Below are positions 1 to 7,756 of a DNA stretch of 13,255 nucleotides, in pieces. Within the stretch, counting starts at the first letter, position 1. Each line of letters begins with the position of its first letter. Under the pieces are notes generated by a model. It ran no database searches and had not been told where the DNA came from. It saw only the letters and a program-made list of their open reading frames with translations. This DNA is from Zarea fungicola (Eukaryota; Ascomycota; Sordariomycetes; Hypocreales; Cordycipitaceae): NCBI GenBank assembly GCA_900169235.1, contig FWCC01000464.1, positions 1-13,255 on the forward strand. Direction: 5' to 3'. Both the position numbers and the translations under genes were made by a program.

Positions 1-385
1 ATTATAATTATATTCTACATTTTCGTATCTCACATCTTGTCGCGTACCTTTTTCATTTGCCCGTGTGTCGCCTTGATTGACTGGGGTGGGCTGGCCTGGC
101 TGGTCCCAAAAGGGAACCCTGTCTTGCTTGTTGCTGCTGAGATTCGATATTGGCCCACCAAGAAAGTTGGCCCTCACCTGACGAACCTCTTTAATTAATT
201 TACCTACCCATGACTATCCCCCTCTCAAACCCAACAAACACGCCCACCGATTTTTCCTCTTCTCCTCCAAACCGAATAAACAAACACCCACCATTTGAAC
301 GATATCCCACAACAGAAAAAGAGTAAAAAGAAATCAACGCCATATACACGTCATTCATCTCGTCGTCCCTCTCGCGGAGCCCACG
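1..385 (+). promoter_or_regulatory. upstream region and leader of the TBC gene
   Basis: This is the non-coding start of the window, upstream of the TBC-domain gene. From about 214 to 292 the plus strand is rich in C, T and A (runs such as ctatccccctctcaaaccc), the composition usual around fungal transcription starts and in 5' leaders. I see no convincing TATA box. One upstream ATG occurs at 210 and opens a 38-codon frame that closes at 324-326, before the main ATG; it matters only if transcription starts before 210. The last 60 bases are free of ATG. No other gene is supported here, and the real promoter may extend beyond the window edge. Confidence 0.5.
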
Positions 386-3300
386 ATGGCCGCCATCATG
401 ACGGACCACCAGGCTTCGCTGGGCCTCGAGCGCTCCGTTTCCCAGCAGAGCACCTCGTCCGCCCGCTCCCATCGCAGCACCGTCCGCACCGGCAAGTCGC
501 GCCGACTCAACTCCCAGACAAGCAGCCGTTCCTCGTCAAGCATCGCCGCCAGCGACAAGTCCCTGACGAGCTTCCCCAGCTTCGGTCCCGACAGCACGGA
601 TGCTAGCGGCAGTGGAAACTTTGAGCGCCTCAAGACGGCCACGCAGGAATCCGAGAACCGTCGCTTTCGCACGATAGCGGGGAGACCGTCAATTGTTGAC
701 ACCTTGACTGACGGACACGGCCATGGCAACGGCAGCAACAACAGCCCCACCTCGCGAGACGCCCTCTTTCAAGATGCGCTCCTCACCCGCTCTGTGCCCG
801 GTGCCTTGCATCAGGCGGACGATGGGCACCTCGAGAGACTGATTGCGCGGCAGGGCGCCGTGTCCCTGGTCAGACAGCTCGCCCAAGACCTGGCCCAGCG
901 CGATGCCCAGATGGCCACCCTGAGACGCCGCGCCGACGAACGAGAACGAGCCCTGCGGCGAATCATCCGTGAATGCGGACTCTCCACCATGGAGTTTGAA
1001 ACAAGACTGCGCGTCGTCGAAGCCGAGATGAAGGGCGCCAAAAGCACGCAGGGAAAAGAGACGACCGCAGACGGTGGCTTGAGCGACCTTATGAGTGATG
1101 CGATGCAAAACACAATGTCGGAAAATGTGTACGGCGAGACCGACCTGTCGAGTTCCACTGTACGACTCGGCTCGACAAACGTGTCTACCAGCGCAAGTGG
1201 TGGCAGCGGCGCTGGCGGGGCATCCAAAGGCACTCTTCGCGGTTGGCGAGACATGATTTGGGGCTCAGGAACCGCGAAAAAATCGAGTCGCGGCAGTAGT
1301 GTCAACGGCGATGCGGCCACGGCGCTCCGGTCACACTCGAGTCTCGATCGACGACCGACCCTCCAAGATGACCTCTTTGATCCTCCCGACGCCCGATCTG
1401 TACGGTCATCTAGCAGAACATCTAGCATATATTCGGGCGCCAGTGACCACAAAGCACCGGCTTCCTTGGCCAGCTTGGCGCTCAAACTGGTAGCTGGCGG
1501 AGGAGCAGCCACCCCACAATCTGAATCTCGCGGACGCGCCGTCAGTACGACAGACAAGGCGCTGTCGGCGCGGGGCCGTTCTGCCGCCAGCGGCAAGACT
1601 GCCCCGACAGGTAGAGCTGCGTCTGTTGCAGGGCCCAAGGCCCTCATGGCCATGAGACGCACGACACACGGCTCCGGTGCCACCCCCGTGAGCTCCCGAG
1701 CGCAGGCGCAGGAGCTTTGGGGAGGCATGGCCGGCAGCCCACCGAAATCGGCTGCTGCTCGCCAAGAAAGCTACGGACCCGTGGAAATGGATGCTATCCT
1801 ACCGCCTGAATCGCAGCCCCCTACCCTGACGCAAATGTACAACAGATACGGCAGCAGCGAGCATCTGACGGACCGATTCGGCTTCATCTACGATCAGCGC
1901 CGAAAGAAGCGACAGCGAGAGGCGCAGCAGATGGCGCGCCGCATCCGCAAGGGCAGCCGCGCCGAGATGCTCATGAACGGGAGGACGGGCATCTCGCCGA
2001 ATCTCCTGGATGACTTGCCAAGCCCCAAGTGGAGCGTCTCGAGCGACGGGCGTCCTTCAACACCCGTGAGCATGGAGGACAAGGCGCAAGACGACAAGCC
2101 GAAACGCTGGCAGGACTATCTCAGCATTGCGACGTTTCCGACGGAACTGCTGAGCCACACGCCCAGCGTCAGTGCCTCGGCGCTCGAGGTGCTGGAGGCG
2201 GCGGAGAGCAGTCGCGAGTCGGAGCAGCTAGCCAATGAGCCGACGAGAGTCCATCATAGTAGTAGCAGCAGCAGCATTATCAAATCGACCAATGCCGGGT
2301 TGGTGCCCGCGGCCAGCACAACGACGACGGCGGTGGACAATGACACGACGACGACGACGACTACGACGACGCAGTCTTCCGAGGCAGAGTCTGCTGCGAC
2401 GACAACCTCGACTGCAACGACGCTTGTGCTGGATGACGCCGAGCCCGTCAAGCTACTGCTCCAACAGCTCAGCGAAGTGCACGACTCGCTGCAACGAGAC
2501 AAGACGGTGCGCTGGAACGACTTTTTGCGCAAGGTGCGCGCCGAGCGCAAGCGCGAGGGCGAAGCTGCGGTGGCCGCCGCCAACGCCGCAGCCGAGGCGC
2601 GCTTCGAGCGACCGGCCGTGATCCTCCCCGAGACGCGCGTGGCCGACGGCGAAATGATTGGCATCGCGGGCCTGGGCATCAAGGGCAAGGTGGGACGGGC
2701 CAAGTGGAACGAGTTCAAGACGCTGGTGCTGGGCGGCATCCCCGTGGCGTACCGGTCCAAGGTGTGGTCCGAGTGCTCGGGGGCGACGGCGCTGCGCATC
2801 CCCGGCTACTACGATGACATTGTGGCGCAGAGCGGCGGCGCGGCCGGCGACGATGATGATGATGCTGCCGATGCGAGCGTGGTGAGCCAGATTCAGATGG
2901 ACATTCACCGGACCCTGACGGACAACATCTTCTTCCGCGAGGGGCCCGGGGTGGCCAAGCTGTCCGAGGTGCTGCTGGCGTACGCGCGGCGCAACAAGGA
3001 GGTGGGCTACTGCCAGGGCATGAACCTGATTGCGGCGAACCTGCTGCTGATGACGCCGTCGGCGGAGGACGCGTTTTGGATCCTGGCGTCGATTGTGGAG
3101 AATATCCTGCCTCCGGGCTACTACGACCACTCGCTCATCGCATCGCGGGCGGACCAGCAGGTGCTGCGGCAGTACGTGGCGACGGTGCTGCCGCGGCTGT
3201 CGGCGCACCTGGACGCGCTGTCGATTGAGCTGGAGGCGCTGACGTTTCAGTGGTTCCTGTCCGTGTTTACGGATTGCTTGTGCGCCGAGGCGCTGTTTCG

Positions 3301-3688
3301 GGTGTGGGACGTGGTGCTGTGCACGAATGATGGGAGCACGTTTCTGTTTCAAGTGGCGCTGGCGCTGCTGAAGCTGAATGAGCGGAACCTGCTGCAGTGC
3401 GACACGGCGGCCGGGCTGTACACGTACATTAATCACCACATGACGGAGCATGCGATTAGCATTGATGGCTTGCTGCAGGCGAGCGAGGGGCTGAGAAGGC
3501 TGGTGAAGAGGGAGGACGTGGAGGAGAAGCGCAACAGGGCGATTCAGGCGGAGAGGGATCTGGTTGCGCAGCGCACTGCTACGTCGGAAAGCAGTAGTGG
3601 TAACAACAACACGGGGACAGTGAGGAAGAGGGGGGTTGTGAGTGATGATGCGCCGTTGACGATTGAGGAGCCTCGACCGATGGAGTAG
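386..3688 (+). CDS. TBC-domain Rab GTPase-activating protein (1100 aa)
   Basis: This protein is predicted to stimulate GTP hydrolysis by a Rab-family GTPase and so switch off a membrane-traffic step at the cytosolic face of a membrane. The TBC domain runs from about residue 783 (GGIPVAYR) to about 1030. Both catalytic fingers are present: arginine R842 in the IxxDxxR motif (836-842) and glutamine Q877 in YCQG (875-878), so it should be active. A charged coiled coil lies at about 149-217. Most of residues 1-140 and 220-690 is Ser/Thr/Arg-rich and probably disordered, with a six-Ser run and a nine-Thr run near 625-662. A short acidic insert (GDDDDD, about 825) precedes the Arg finger. A weak helical tail at about 1035-1075 ends the protein. 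The frame is open throughout with no intron needed. The start ATG has A at -3 and G at +4; an in-frame ATG four codons later is the alternative. The subfamily and the Rab substrate cannot be assigned by eye. Confidence 0.93.
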   Translation: MAAIMTDHQASLGLERSVSQQSTSSARSHRSTVRTGKSRRLNSQTSSRSSSSIAASDKSLTSFPSFGPDSTDASGSGNFERLKTATQESENRRFRTIAGRPSIVDTLTDGHGHGNGSNNSPTSRDALFQDALLTRSVPGALHQADDGHLERLIARQGAVSLVRQLAQDLAQRDAQMATLRRRADERERALRRIIRECGLSTMEFETRLRVVEAEMKGAKSTQGKETTADGGLSDLMSDAMQNTMSENVYGETDLSSSTVRLGSTNVSTSASGGSGAGGASKGTLRGWRDMIWGSGTAKKSSRGSSVNGDAATALRSHSSLDRRPTLQDDLFDPPDARSVRSSSRTSSIYSGASDHKAPASLASLALKLVAGGGAATPQSESRGRAVSTTDKALSARGRSAASGKTAPTGRAASVAGPKALMAMRRTTHGSGATPVSSRAQAQELWGGMAGSPPKSAAARQESYGPVEMDAILPPESQPPTLTQMYNRYGSSEHLTDRFGFIYDQRRKKRQREAQQMARRIRKGSRAEMLMNGRTGISPNLLDDLPSPKWSVSSDGRPSTPVSMEDKAQDDKPKRWQDYLSIATFPTELLSHTPSVSASALEVLEAAESSRESEQLANEPTRVHHSSSSSSIIKSTNAGLVPAASTTTTAVDNDTTTTTTTTTQSSEAESAATTTSTATTLVLDDAEPVKLLLQQLSEVHDSLQRDKTVRWNDFLRKVRAERKREGEAAVAAANAAAEARFERPAVILPETRVADGEMIGIAGLGIKGKVGRAKWNEFKTLVLGGIPVAYRSKVWSECSGATALRIPGYYDDIVAQSGGAAGDDDDDAADASVVSQIQMDIHRTLTDNIFFREGPGVAKLSEVLLAYARRNKEVGYCQGMNLIAANLLLMTPSAEDAFWILASIVENILPPGYYDHSLIASRADQQVLRQYVATVLPRLSAHLDALSIELEALTFQWFLSVFTDCLCAEALFRVWDVVLCTNDGSTFLFQVALALLKLNERNLLQCDTAAGLYTYINHHMTEHAISIDGLLQASEGLRRLVKREDVEEKRNRAIQAERDLVAQRTATSESSSGNNNTGTVRKRGVVSDDAPLTIEEPRPME
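2258..2371 (+). repeat. trinucleotide runs inside the TBC gene (Ser6 and Thr9 tracts)
   Basis: Two in-frame codon runs sit in the disordered part of the TBC protein. Six serine codons (AGT AGT then four AGC) lie at 2258-2275, and nine threonine codons (ACG five times, ACT, ACG three times) lie at 2345-2371. More ACG/ACA codons flank the second run. Pure triplet runs of this type tend to change length by slippage without shifting the frame, so they are likely to vary between strains. A shorter GAT run at about 2851-2862 encodes the acidic insert in the TBC domain. Confidence 0.85.
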
Positions 3689-3762
3689 AGAGGTCTGGCT
3701 GACTACGGGTGTGTTTCTTTTGTTGATTTTTTTCCCTGGCATGGCGGCGTAACAGTATTGGG

Positions 3763-3768
3763 AATAAA
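3763..3768 (+). terminator. AATAAA polyadenylation signal of the TBC gene
   Basis: A perfect AATAAA hexamer lies 74 bases after the TAG stop of the TBC gene, within an A/T-rich stretch, and is followed by T-rich sequence at 3790-3825. It is the most likely cleavage and polyadenylation signal for this transcript. Fungal signals are often degenerate, so its use is inferred. Confidence 0.5.
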
Positions 3769-3945
3769 TTGGAGAGGCAAAGAGCGATATCTTTTTTAAT
3801 ACCTTTTAAGAGTTGTTTTGTTTGATTCAGAATATTGGACCACTATACCCATACACACGAGCATAGAGCATATATACAGTTTTGATCTTGTCTTTTTGTT
3901 TAATTATTGATTTTTAAGAAACTTTTAAGATTTTTTCCACCTTTG

Positions 3946-3999
3946 AAATTATTTAAATTATTTAAATTATTTAAATTATTTAAATTATTTAAATTATTT
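3946..3999. repeat. 9-bp minisatellite, six perfect copies
   Basis: The unit AAATTATTT is repeated six times without a mismatch (3946-3954 through 3991-3999). Each junction creates ATTTAAAT, a self-complementary octamer, so the array is a string of overlapping small palindromes. It lies between the TBC poly(A) signal and the downstream promoter, outside any supported coding region. Perfect copies suggest recent expansion by slippage and probable strain-to-strain length variation. A minus-strand frame through it reads as repeated Asn-Asn-Leu, which I regard as fortuitous. Confidence 0.95.
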
Positions 4000-4271
4000 A
4001 CTGTGCCTTGAGATATCGCTGGCTTATATCTTGTGGATGCTTGGAGATGTAGTGACATGTGATGGAGACAACTGCCATCAACCTGGGCAGGCATCAGCGC
4101 CTAATTACCAAGCTATTAAATATCCGTTTCCAATGCGTGCCATACGAGACAAGAAAGGATAAGCAATGGGAGAGTTGCCCCGCGATCCTCAACCGGAATT
4201 TCAAGTTCGTAATCAGAAAATCAACGAGCCATTCGTCTGGAACGCCTTCTTCCCCACAACCCCCGATGCTG

Positions 4272-4277
4272 CCGAGG
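4272..4277. promoter_or_regulatory. CCGAGG box, candidate FarA/FarB (CTF1-type) site
   Basis: The hexamer CCGAGG (CCTCGG on the other strand) occurs about 200 bases upstream of the isomerase-like start codon. In Aspergillus nidulans this is the core element bound by the fatty-acid-responsive Zn2Cys6 regulators FarA and FarB, and it is enriched upstream of beta-oxidation and peroxisomal genes. It is the only copy I find in this spacer. A six-base match has a real chance of being random, but the downstream gene is of the expected class. Confidence 0.35.
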
Positions 4278-4382
4278 TCCAACTCAAAATGTGGAGGACC
4301 AAGCTATGTCGACCAAAACCAGCATGACCGCCGCCGTTTTACTTTTGTCATGATCATTTACATTTAAACAAGGGGGCGGCAT

Positions 4383-4412
4383 TTCCATTCTTTTCCTTTC
4401 CTTGTTCTTGTC
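4383..4412 (+). promoter_or_regulatory. pyrimidine tract at the expected transcription start of the isomerase-like gene
   Basis: A nearly pure C/T stretch lies here, followed by an A/C-rich segment of about 65 bases with no ATG before the start codon at 4479. CT tracts immediately upstream of the transcription start are a common feature of well-expressed filamentous-fungal genes, so transcription probably begins just after it and gives a short, unstructured leader. Confidence 0.4.
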
Positions 4413-4478
4413 CATCTCGAGAACAACTACCAAGCACAAACTAGCCGGATTGACATCTCTCTCTGTCCCTCTCACACA

Positions 4479-5312
4479 ATGGCTTCGGCGCCTCTCTTCA
4501 CCCTCCCCATCGGCCCATGCGGCAAGCATCCCGGCGGCACCATCACCTGCACCGAGCCCCAGCCCCAGGTCTACGTGCTCACCTGGGACTCGCCCGTCGA
4601 CAACCGCCTCACGACGCCCTTTTGCAAGAAGCTCCTCGCCGCCCTCGACATTCTCGAGTACGGGCCCTACAAGCCGGGCGTCGTCGTCACCACCTCGTCC
4701 AGCCCCAAGTTCTACTCCAACGGCTTCGACCTCGAGCACTCGGTGTCCAACAAGGAGTCCTTTTTCCCCTTCTTCTACAGCCTCTGGGCCCGCTTCCTGA
4801 GCTACCCGATGCCCACCGTGGCCCTCATCAACGGGCACTGCTACGCCGCGGGTCTCATGCTCGCCATGGCGCACGACTACCGCCTGGCCCCGAGCCCCCG
4901 AGGCTACTTTTGCCTCCCCGAGCTTCCCTACGGCCTGGTCCTCACGCCGGCCATGTGCGCCCTCTTCCGCGCCAAGACGTCCCCCACGACCCTGCGCGAT
5001 CTCACACTGGAGGGCAGCCAGCTGACGGGCCAGCAGATTGTGGACATGGGCGTGGCGGATGCGCTGGCGCCGAACGGGCTGGAGGATGGGCTGGCGTTTA
5101 TTGCGAAGCGCAAGCTGGCGGAAAAGGCCAAGTCGGGCGTGTACGGGACCATCAAGGCGGAGGTGTACAAGGAGCTCATCAAGGAGCTGACGGGGCCCGG
5201 GCTGATTGAGGAGGAGAGGCGGTTCCAGGAGATTCAGGACAAGGCGGCGGAGAGGGTCGAGTTTGGCAAGGTGTGGTATGAGCAGTGGAGGGCGGGCAAG
5301 GCGAGACTTTGA
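4479..5312 (+). CDS. enoyl-CoA hydratase/isomerase family protein, probable peroxisomal enoyl-CoA isomerase (277 aa)
   Basis: This crotonase-fold enzyme probably acts on enoyl-CoA esters in fatty-acid beta-oxidation, most likely as a delta3,delta2-enoyl-CoA isomerase. The CoA-binding/oxyanion segment is visible as YSNGFDLE (79-86), where hydratases usually have an A-D-I/L pattern, together with INGHCYAAG (117-125). A single acidic residue, E148 in LPELPYGL, sits at the catalytic Glu position of ECI-type isomerases; it resembles plant and peroxisomal ECIs more than bacterial hydratases. The C-terminal helices (about 185-270) are charged, as in the family, and the length is normal. The protein ends in ARL, which fits the PTS1 consensus [SAC]-[KRH]-[LM], so a peroxisomal location is inferred. 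The start ATG has A at -3 and G at +4, with no upstream ATG in the preceding 65 bases, and there is no intron. An acyl-CoA thioester hydrolase or hydratase role cannot be excluded. Confidence 0.88.
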   Translation: MASAPLFTLPIGPCGKHPGGTITCTEPQPQVYVLTWDSPVDNRLTTPFCKKLLAALDILEYGPYKPGVVVTTSSSPKFYSNGFDLEHSVSNKESFFPFFYSLWARFLSYPMPTVALINGHCYAAGLMLAMAHDYRLAPSPRGYFCLPELPYGLVLTPAMCALFRAKTSPTTLRDLTLEGSQLTGQQIVDMGVADALAPNGLEDGLAFIAKRKLAEKAKSGVYGTIKAEVYKELIKELTGPGLIEEERRFQEIQDKAAERVEFGKVWYEQWRAGKARL

Positions 5313-6056
5313 GGCAGAAAATACTAGATAAAAGAGGACGGTCATGTTGTATCGAATAGAGAATATGTAAAAGGAAATTAACGAATTATAAATGAATTGT
5401 TGCACTGAGCATGTTGTATTGAGGATTGAGTATGCGCCGTGGGCTGCAAAAACGGCCACCAAGCTCTCCGCCTGTCCGTCTTGAAATGAATAATTCATCA
5501 AGACTTGATCGGATAGATATTTAATGGAATACTAATTCTGTAAAGTTGATATACTTTGCCATCCACGTTGGTACACAGTCAACGCCGTGGGCGGTAGGTA
5601 CTTCATCTACAAACAATCCCGTTTGCTGCAGCTGGCAGCTTCACAACTTGCCTCCAACATCAAACGCATCACCAGACTTGCTCACCGACTGCGCATACGT
5701 TTATTCATCAGACTACAATTATCCAATTCTCTACTTTGCGCCATCACTGCAACACCAGCCTGCCAGCCATTAATTGCGGCGCTGCGTCGCATTAGCCCCA
5801 CCAGCCTTGCTGCACCTCCAACATTTACAGTGGTTCGGATGACTTGTTGGACAAGTAACGTGGGAGCTGCAGCCTGACCCGACAAAGCCCAGAAAAGAGG
5901 ACAACCTGGAGCTCGAGCGGCGGGAGCATCCAACCAACCAACTGTCGCACTTAATCCCTCGTCCTGCCAACAGCATCTCGATTGAGAGCCTCACCCGGCA
6001 GCCTCGCGCCAGCAAACGACCTCCACAGACCTCCCTGGCGCAAAACAACCGCCGCC
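5313..6056. other. intergenic: isomerase-like 3' UTR and ALG2 promoter/leader
   Basis: This 744-base spacer separates two genes in the same orientation. The first 110 bases after the stop are A-rich and contain loose signals (AGATAAA, GAATAT) but no AATAAA, so the isomerase transcript end is not obvious. A palindromic cluster lies at 5478-5508. From about 5880 the plus strand becomes C/A-rich and lacks any ATG up to the ALG2 start, consistent with a leader. A 12-residue upstream ORF lies at 5839-5877 and would matter only if transcription starts before it. Frames at 5546-5877 are short, and I see no recognisable protein in them. Confidence 0.55.
5478..5508. repeat. two overlapping palindromes downstream of the isomerase-like gene
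   Basis: GTCTTG (5478-5483), two unpaired bases, then ATGAAT (5486-5491) are mirrored by ATTCAT (5493-5498) and CAAGAC (5499-5504). This gives a 12-bp inverted repeat with one two-base bulge around a central A at 5492. Overlapping it, TCAAG-A-CTTGA (5498-5508) is a second perfect palindrome. It lies about 170-195 bases after the stop codon. It could act as a hairpin near an RNA 3' end or as a binding site for a dimeric factor; neither is demonstrated. Confidence 0.6.
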
Positions 6057-7718
6057 ATGAGCCAGGAATACCGCGGGCCGGGCTACTATAAGCCAAAGTA
6101 CGGCCCGAGAGCGAGAGCAGCCATGAAGGCACTGCGCGAAGAACACGAACAGGAAAGGGCCAACCGCCCCCCTCCAGCGCCCATCCCCAAATACGTCCCC
6201 AAACCCGTCGGCGGCACCCACGTCTTCTTCCACCCGGACCTGGGCATTGGTGGCGCCGAGCGCCTCGTCGTCGACGCCGCCGTTGGCCTCAAGAACAAGG
6301 GCGCCAACGTTGTCATTTACACAAACCACTGCGATCCCAACCACTGCTTTGACGAATGCCGTGATGGTGAGCATTCCCTACAGCTTCCCGAAGCTTCTCC
6401 TCAGTACTACTAACACGGGCTTCCAGGCACGCTCGACGTCCGCGTCAAGGGCTCTTGGCTCATCCCACGATCCTTCTTCGGCCGATTCACCATCCTCTGC
6501 GCCATTCTCCGCCAGATCCACCTCATGCTGCACATCTGGATCACTGGCGAGCTCGAGGACCTCAAGCCCTCCATCTTCATTGTCGACCAGCTCTCCGCCG
6601 GCCTGCCCTGGCTGCGCCTCCTCGTCTCGCCCAAAACCGGCATCGTCTTTTACTGCCACTTTCCCGATCTGCTCCTCGTCCAGGGCCGCAACGCCTCCTT
6701 CCTCAAGCGCATATACCGCATACCCTTTGACCGTCTCGAGGAGTGGTCCATGAGCTTTGCCGATGCCGTCGCCATGAACTCCAACTTTACCAAGAGCGTC
6801 GTCCAGCTGACATGGCCCGAGCTGCTCCAAAACACCGACGCCCGCATCATCTACCCCTGCGTCGACACAGACGCCAAGGAGGACGAAATCGCCACCGCCG
6901 GCCAGGTCGCGCCGCTCTTCCCCCAGGGCGACCGCGTCCTCCTCAGCATCAACCGTTTTGAGCGCAAGAAGGACATTGGCCTTGCCATCCGCGCCTTTGC
7001 CTCGATCCCGCCCGACGAGCGCCAGGGCGTACGCCTCGTCCTCGCCGGCGGCTACGACCTCCGCGTCGCCGAGAACGTAGAGTACCACCGCGAGCTGCAG
7101 TCGCTCGCCAACGAGTGCGACCTGGCCCACGACACCATCAACAACGCCGACAACCCCACCGCCCGCCGGCCCGCCGACACCGCCGCGCCCGTGCTCTTCC
7201 TCCTCTCCGTCCCCAACGACCTCAAGATTGCCCTGCTCCGCGCCGCCAGCCTGCTCGTCTACACCCCCGCCAACGAGCACTTTGGCATCGTGCCCCTCGA
7301 GGCCATGCTGGCGCGCGTCCCCGTCCTCGCCGCCAACACGGGCGGGCCCGTCGAGACCGTCGTCGAGGGCGAGACGGGCTGGCTGCGCGACCCGTATGAG
7401 CCGCTCGCCTGGTCCGCCGTCATGCGCCACGCCCTGCTGCTGGGCGACGCGGACCGCGAGCGCATGGGCGACGAGGGCGCCCGCCGCGTCAAGGAGACGT
7501 TTGGCCGCGAGCAAATGGCCACGACCCTGGTCAACCTCGTCCGCGAGATTCACCACGCGCGAAGGAACTCGGACGCGGACAATACCCTGGTGATTGTCCT
7601 GGTGGGCACGGTGTTTTCGCTGGGTCTGGCGTCGGTCTCCATGGCCATTGCGTATTGGATGATGCAGGACATGAAGAGGAGTGCAGCGGCCAGGGGGGAG
7701 ACGATTCGGTTCTTTTAA
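6057..7718 (+). CDS. ALG2: ALG2, alpha-1,3/1,6-mannosyltransferase (533 aa, two exons)
   Basis: ALG2 adds the second (alpha-1,3) and third (alpha-1,6) mannose from GDP-mannose to dolichol-PP-GlcNAc2Man on the cytosolic face of the ER, an essential step of N-glycan precursor synthesis. The coding sequence joins 6057-6366 and 6427-7718. The GT4 signature [11 protein letters not shown] spans residues 59-69, [16 protein letters not shown] crosses the splice junction, [14 protein letters not shown] follows, and the nucleotide-sugar EX7E motif is E387 to E395 (EHFGIVPLE). A C-terminal membrane segment lies at about 491-515, followed by a 17-residue basic tail. The start codon lies in an excellent context (GCCGCCATGA) and no earlier in-frame ATG exists. 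Unusually, some 45 residues rich in Tyr, Lys, Arg, Glu and Pro precede the usual family start; M23 is an alternative start. The identity is very secure. Confidence 0.97.
6367..6426 (+). other. ALG2: ALG2 intron (60 nt, phase 1)
   Basis: The donor is GTGAGC at 6367, a perfect branch site TACTAAC lies at 6408-6414, and the acceptor is CCAG ending at 6426. Removal joins the first base of a glycine codon to GC and restores a continuous ALG2 reading frame (DG-TLDVRV). The intron length is a multiple of three, but it contains an in-frame TAA at 6411-6413, so retention would truncate the protein at about 119 residues. The stop codon lies within the branch-site sequence itself. Confidence 0.96.
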
Positions 7719-7750
7719 GGAGATAATGAAGAAAAGTAGATGTATAGTGT

Positions 7751-7756
7751 AATAAA
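7751..7756 (+). terminator. AATAAA polyadenylation signal of ALG2
   Basis: A perfect AATAAA lies 32 bases after the ALG2 stop codon, just after TGTATAGTG, which resembles the upstream UA-rich efficiency element of fungal 3' ends. A second AATAAA follows at 7877-7882 and could serve as an alternative distal site. Confidence 0.55.

Larger units (their letters stand above)
3689..4478. other. intergenic: TBC 3' UTR and promoter of the isomerase-like gene
   Basis: This 790-base spacer lies between two genes in the same orientation. Its first part (to about 4010) is strongly AT-rich and holds the TBC poly(A) signal and a 9-bp minisatellite. The second part is more mixed in composition and should hold the promoter of the downstream gene, including a CCGAGG box and a pyrimidine tract. 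Reading frames of about 100 codons (for example from an ATG at 4062 to 4367) have no recognisable domain and lack the GC-ending codon use of the real genes here. I see no RNA gene. Confidence 0.6.

Noticed and set aside
2453..3742. A minus-strand frame of about 429 codons opposite the TBC domain.
   Set aside because: It is low-complexity, rich in Arg, His and Gln, and is the antisense reading of the well-supported TBC catalytic region.
4062..4367. An ATG frame of about 101 codons upstream of the isomerase-like gene.
   Set aside because: No domain is seen, codon use is unlike the neighbours, and it overlaps the likely promoter of the next gene.
4284..5501. A minus-strand frame of about 405 codons opposite the isomerase-like gene.
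   Set aside because: It is an antisense shadow kept open by high third-position GC. No domain is seen and it runs through both flanking spacers.
5982..6056. An upstream, in-frame TTG extension of ALG2.
   Set aside because: It has no ATG, whereas the ATG at 6057 has a near-ideal context (GCCGCCATGA).
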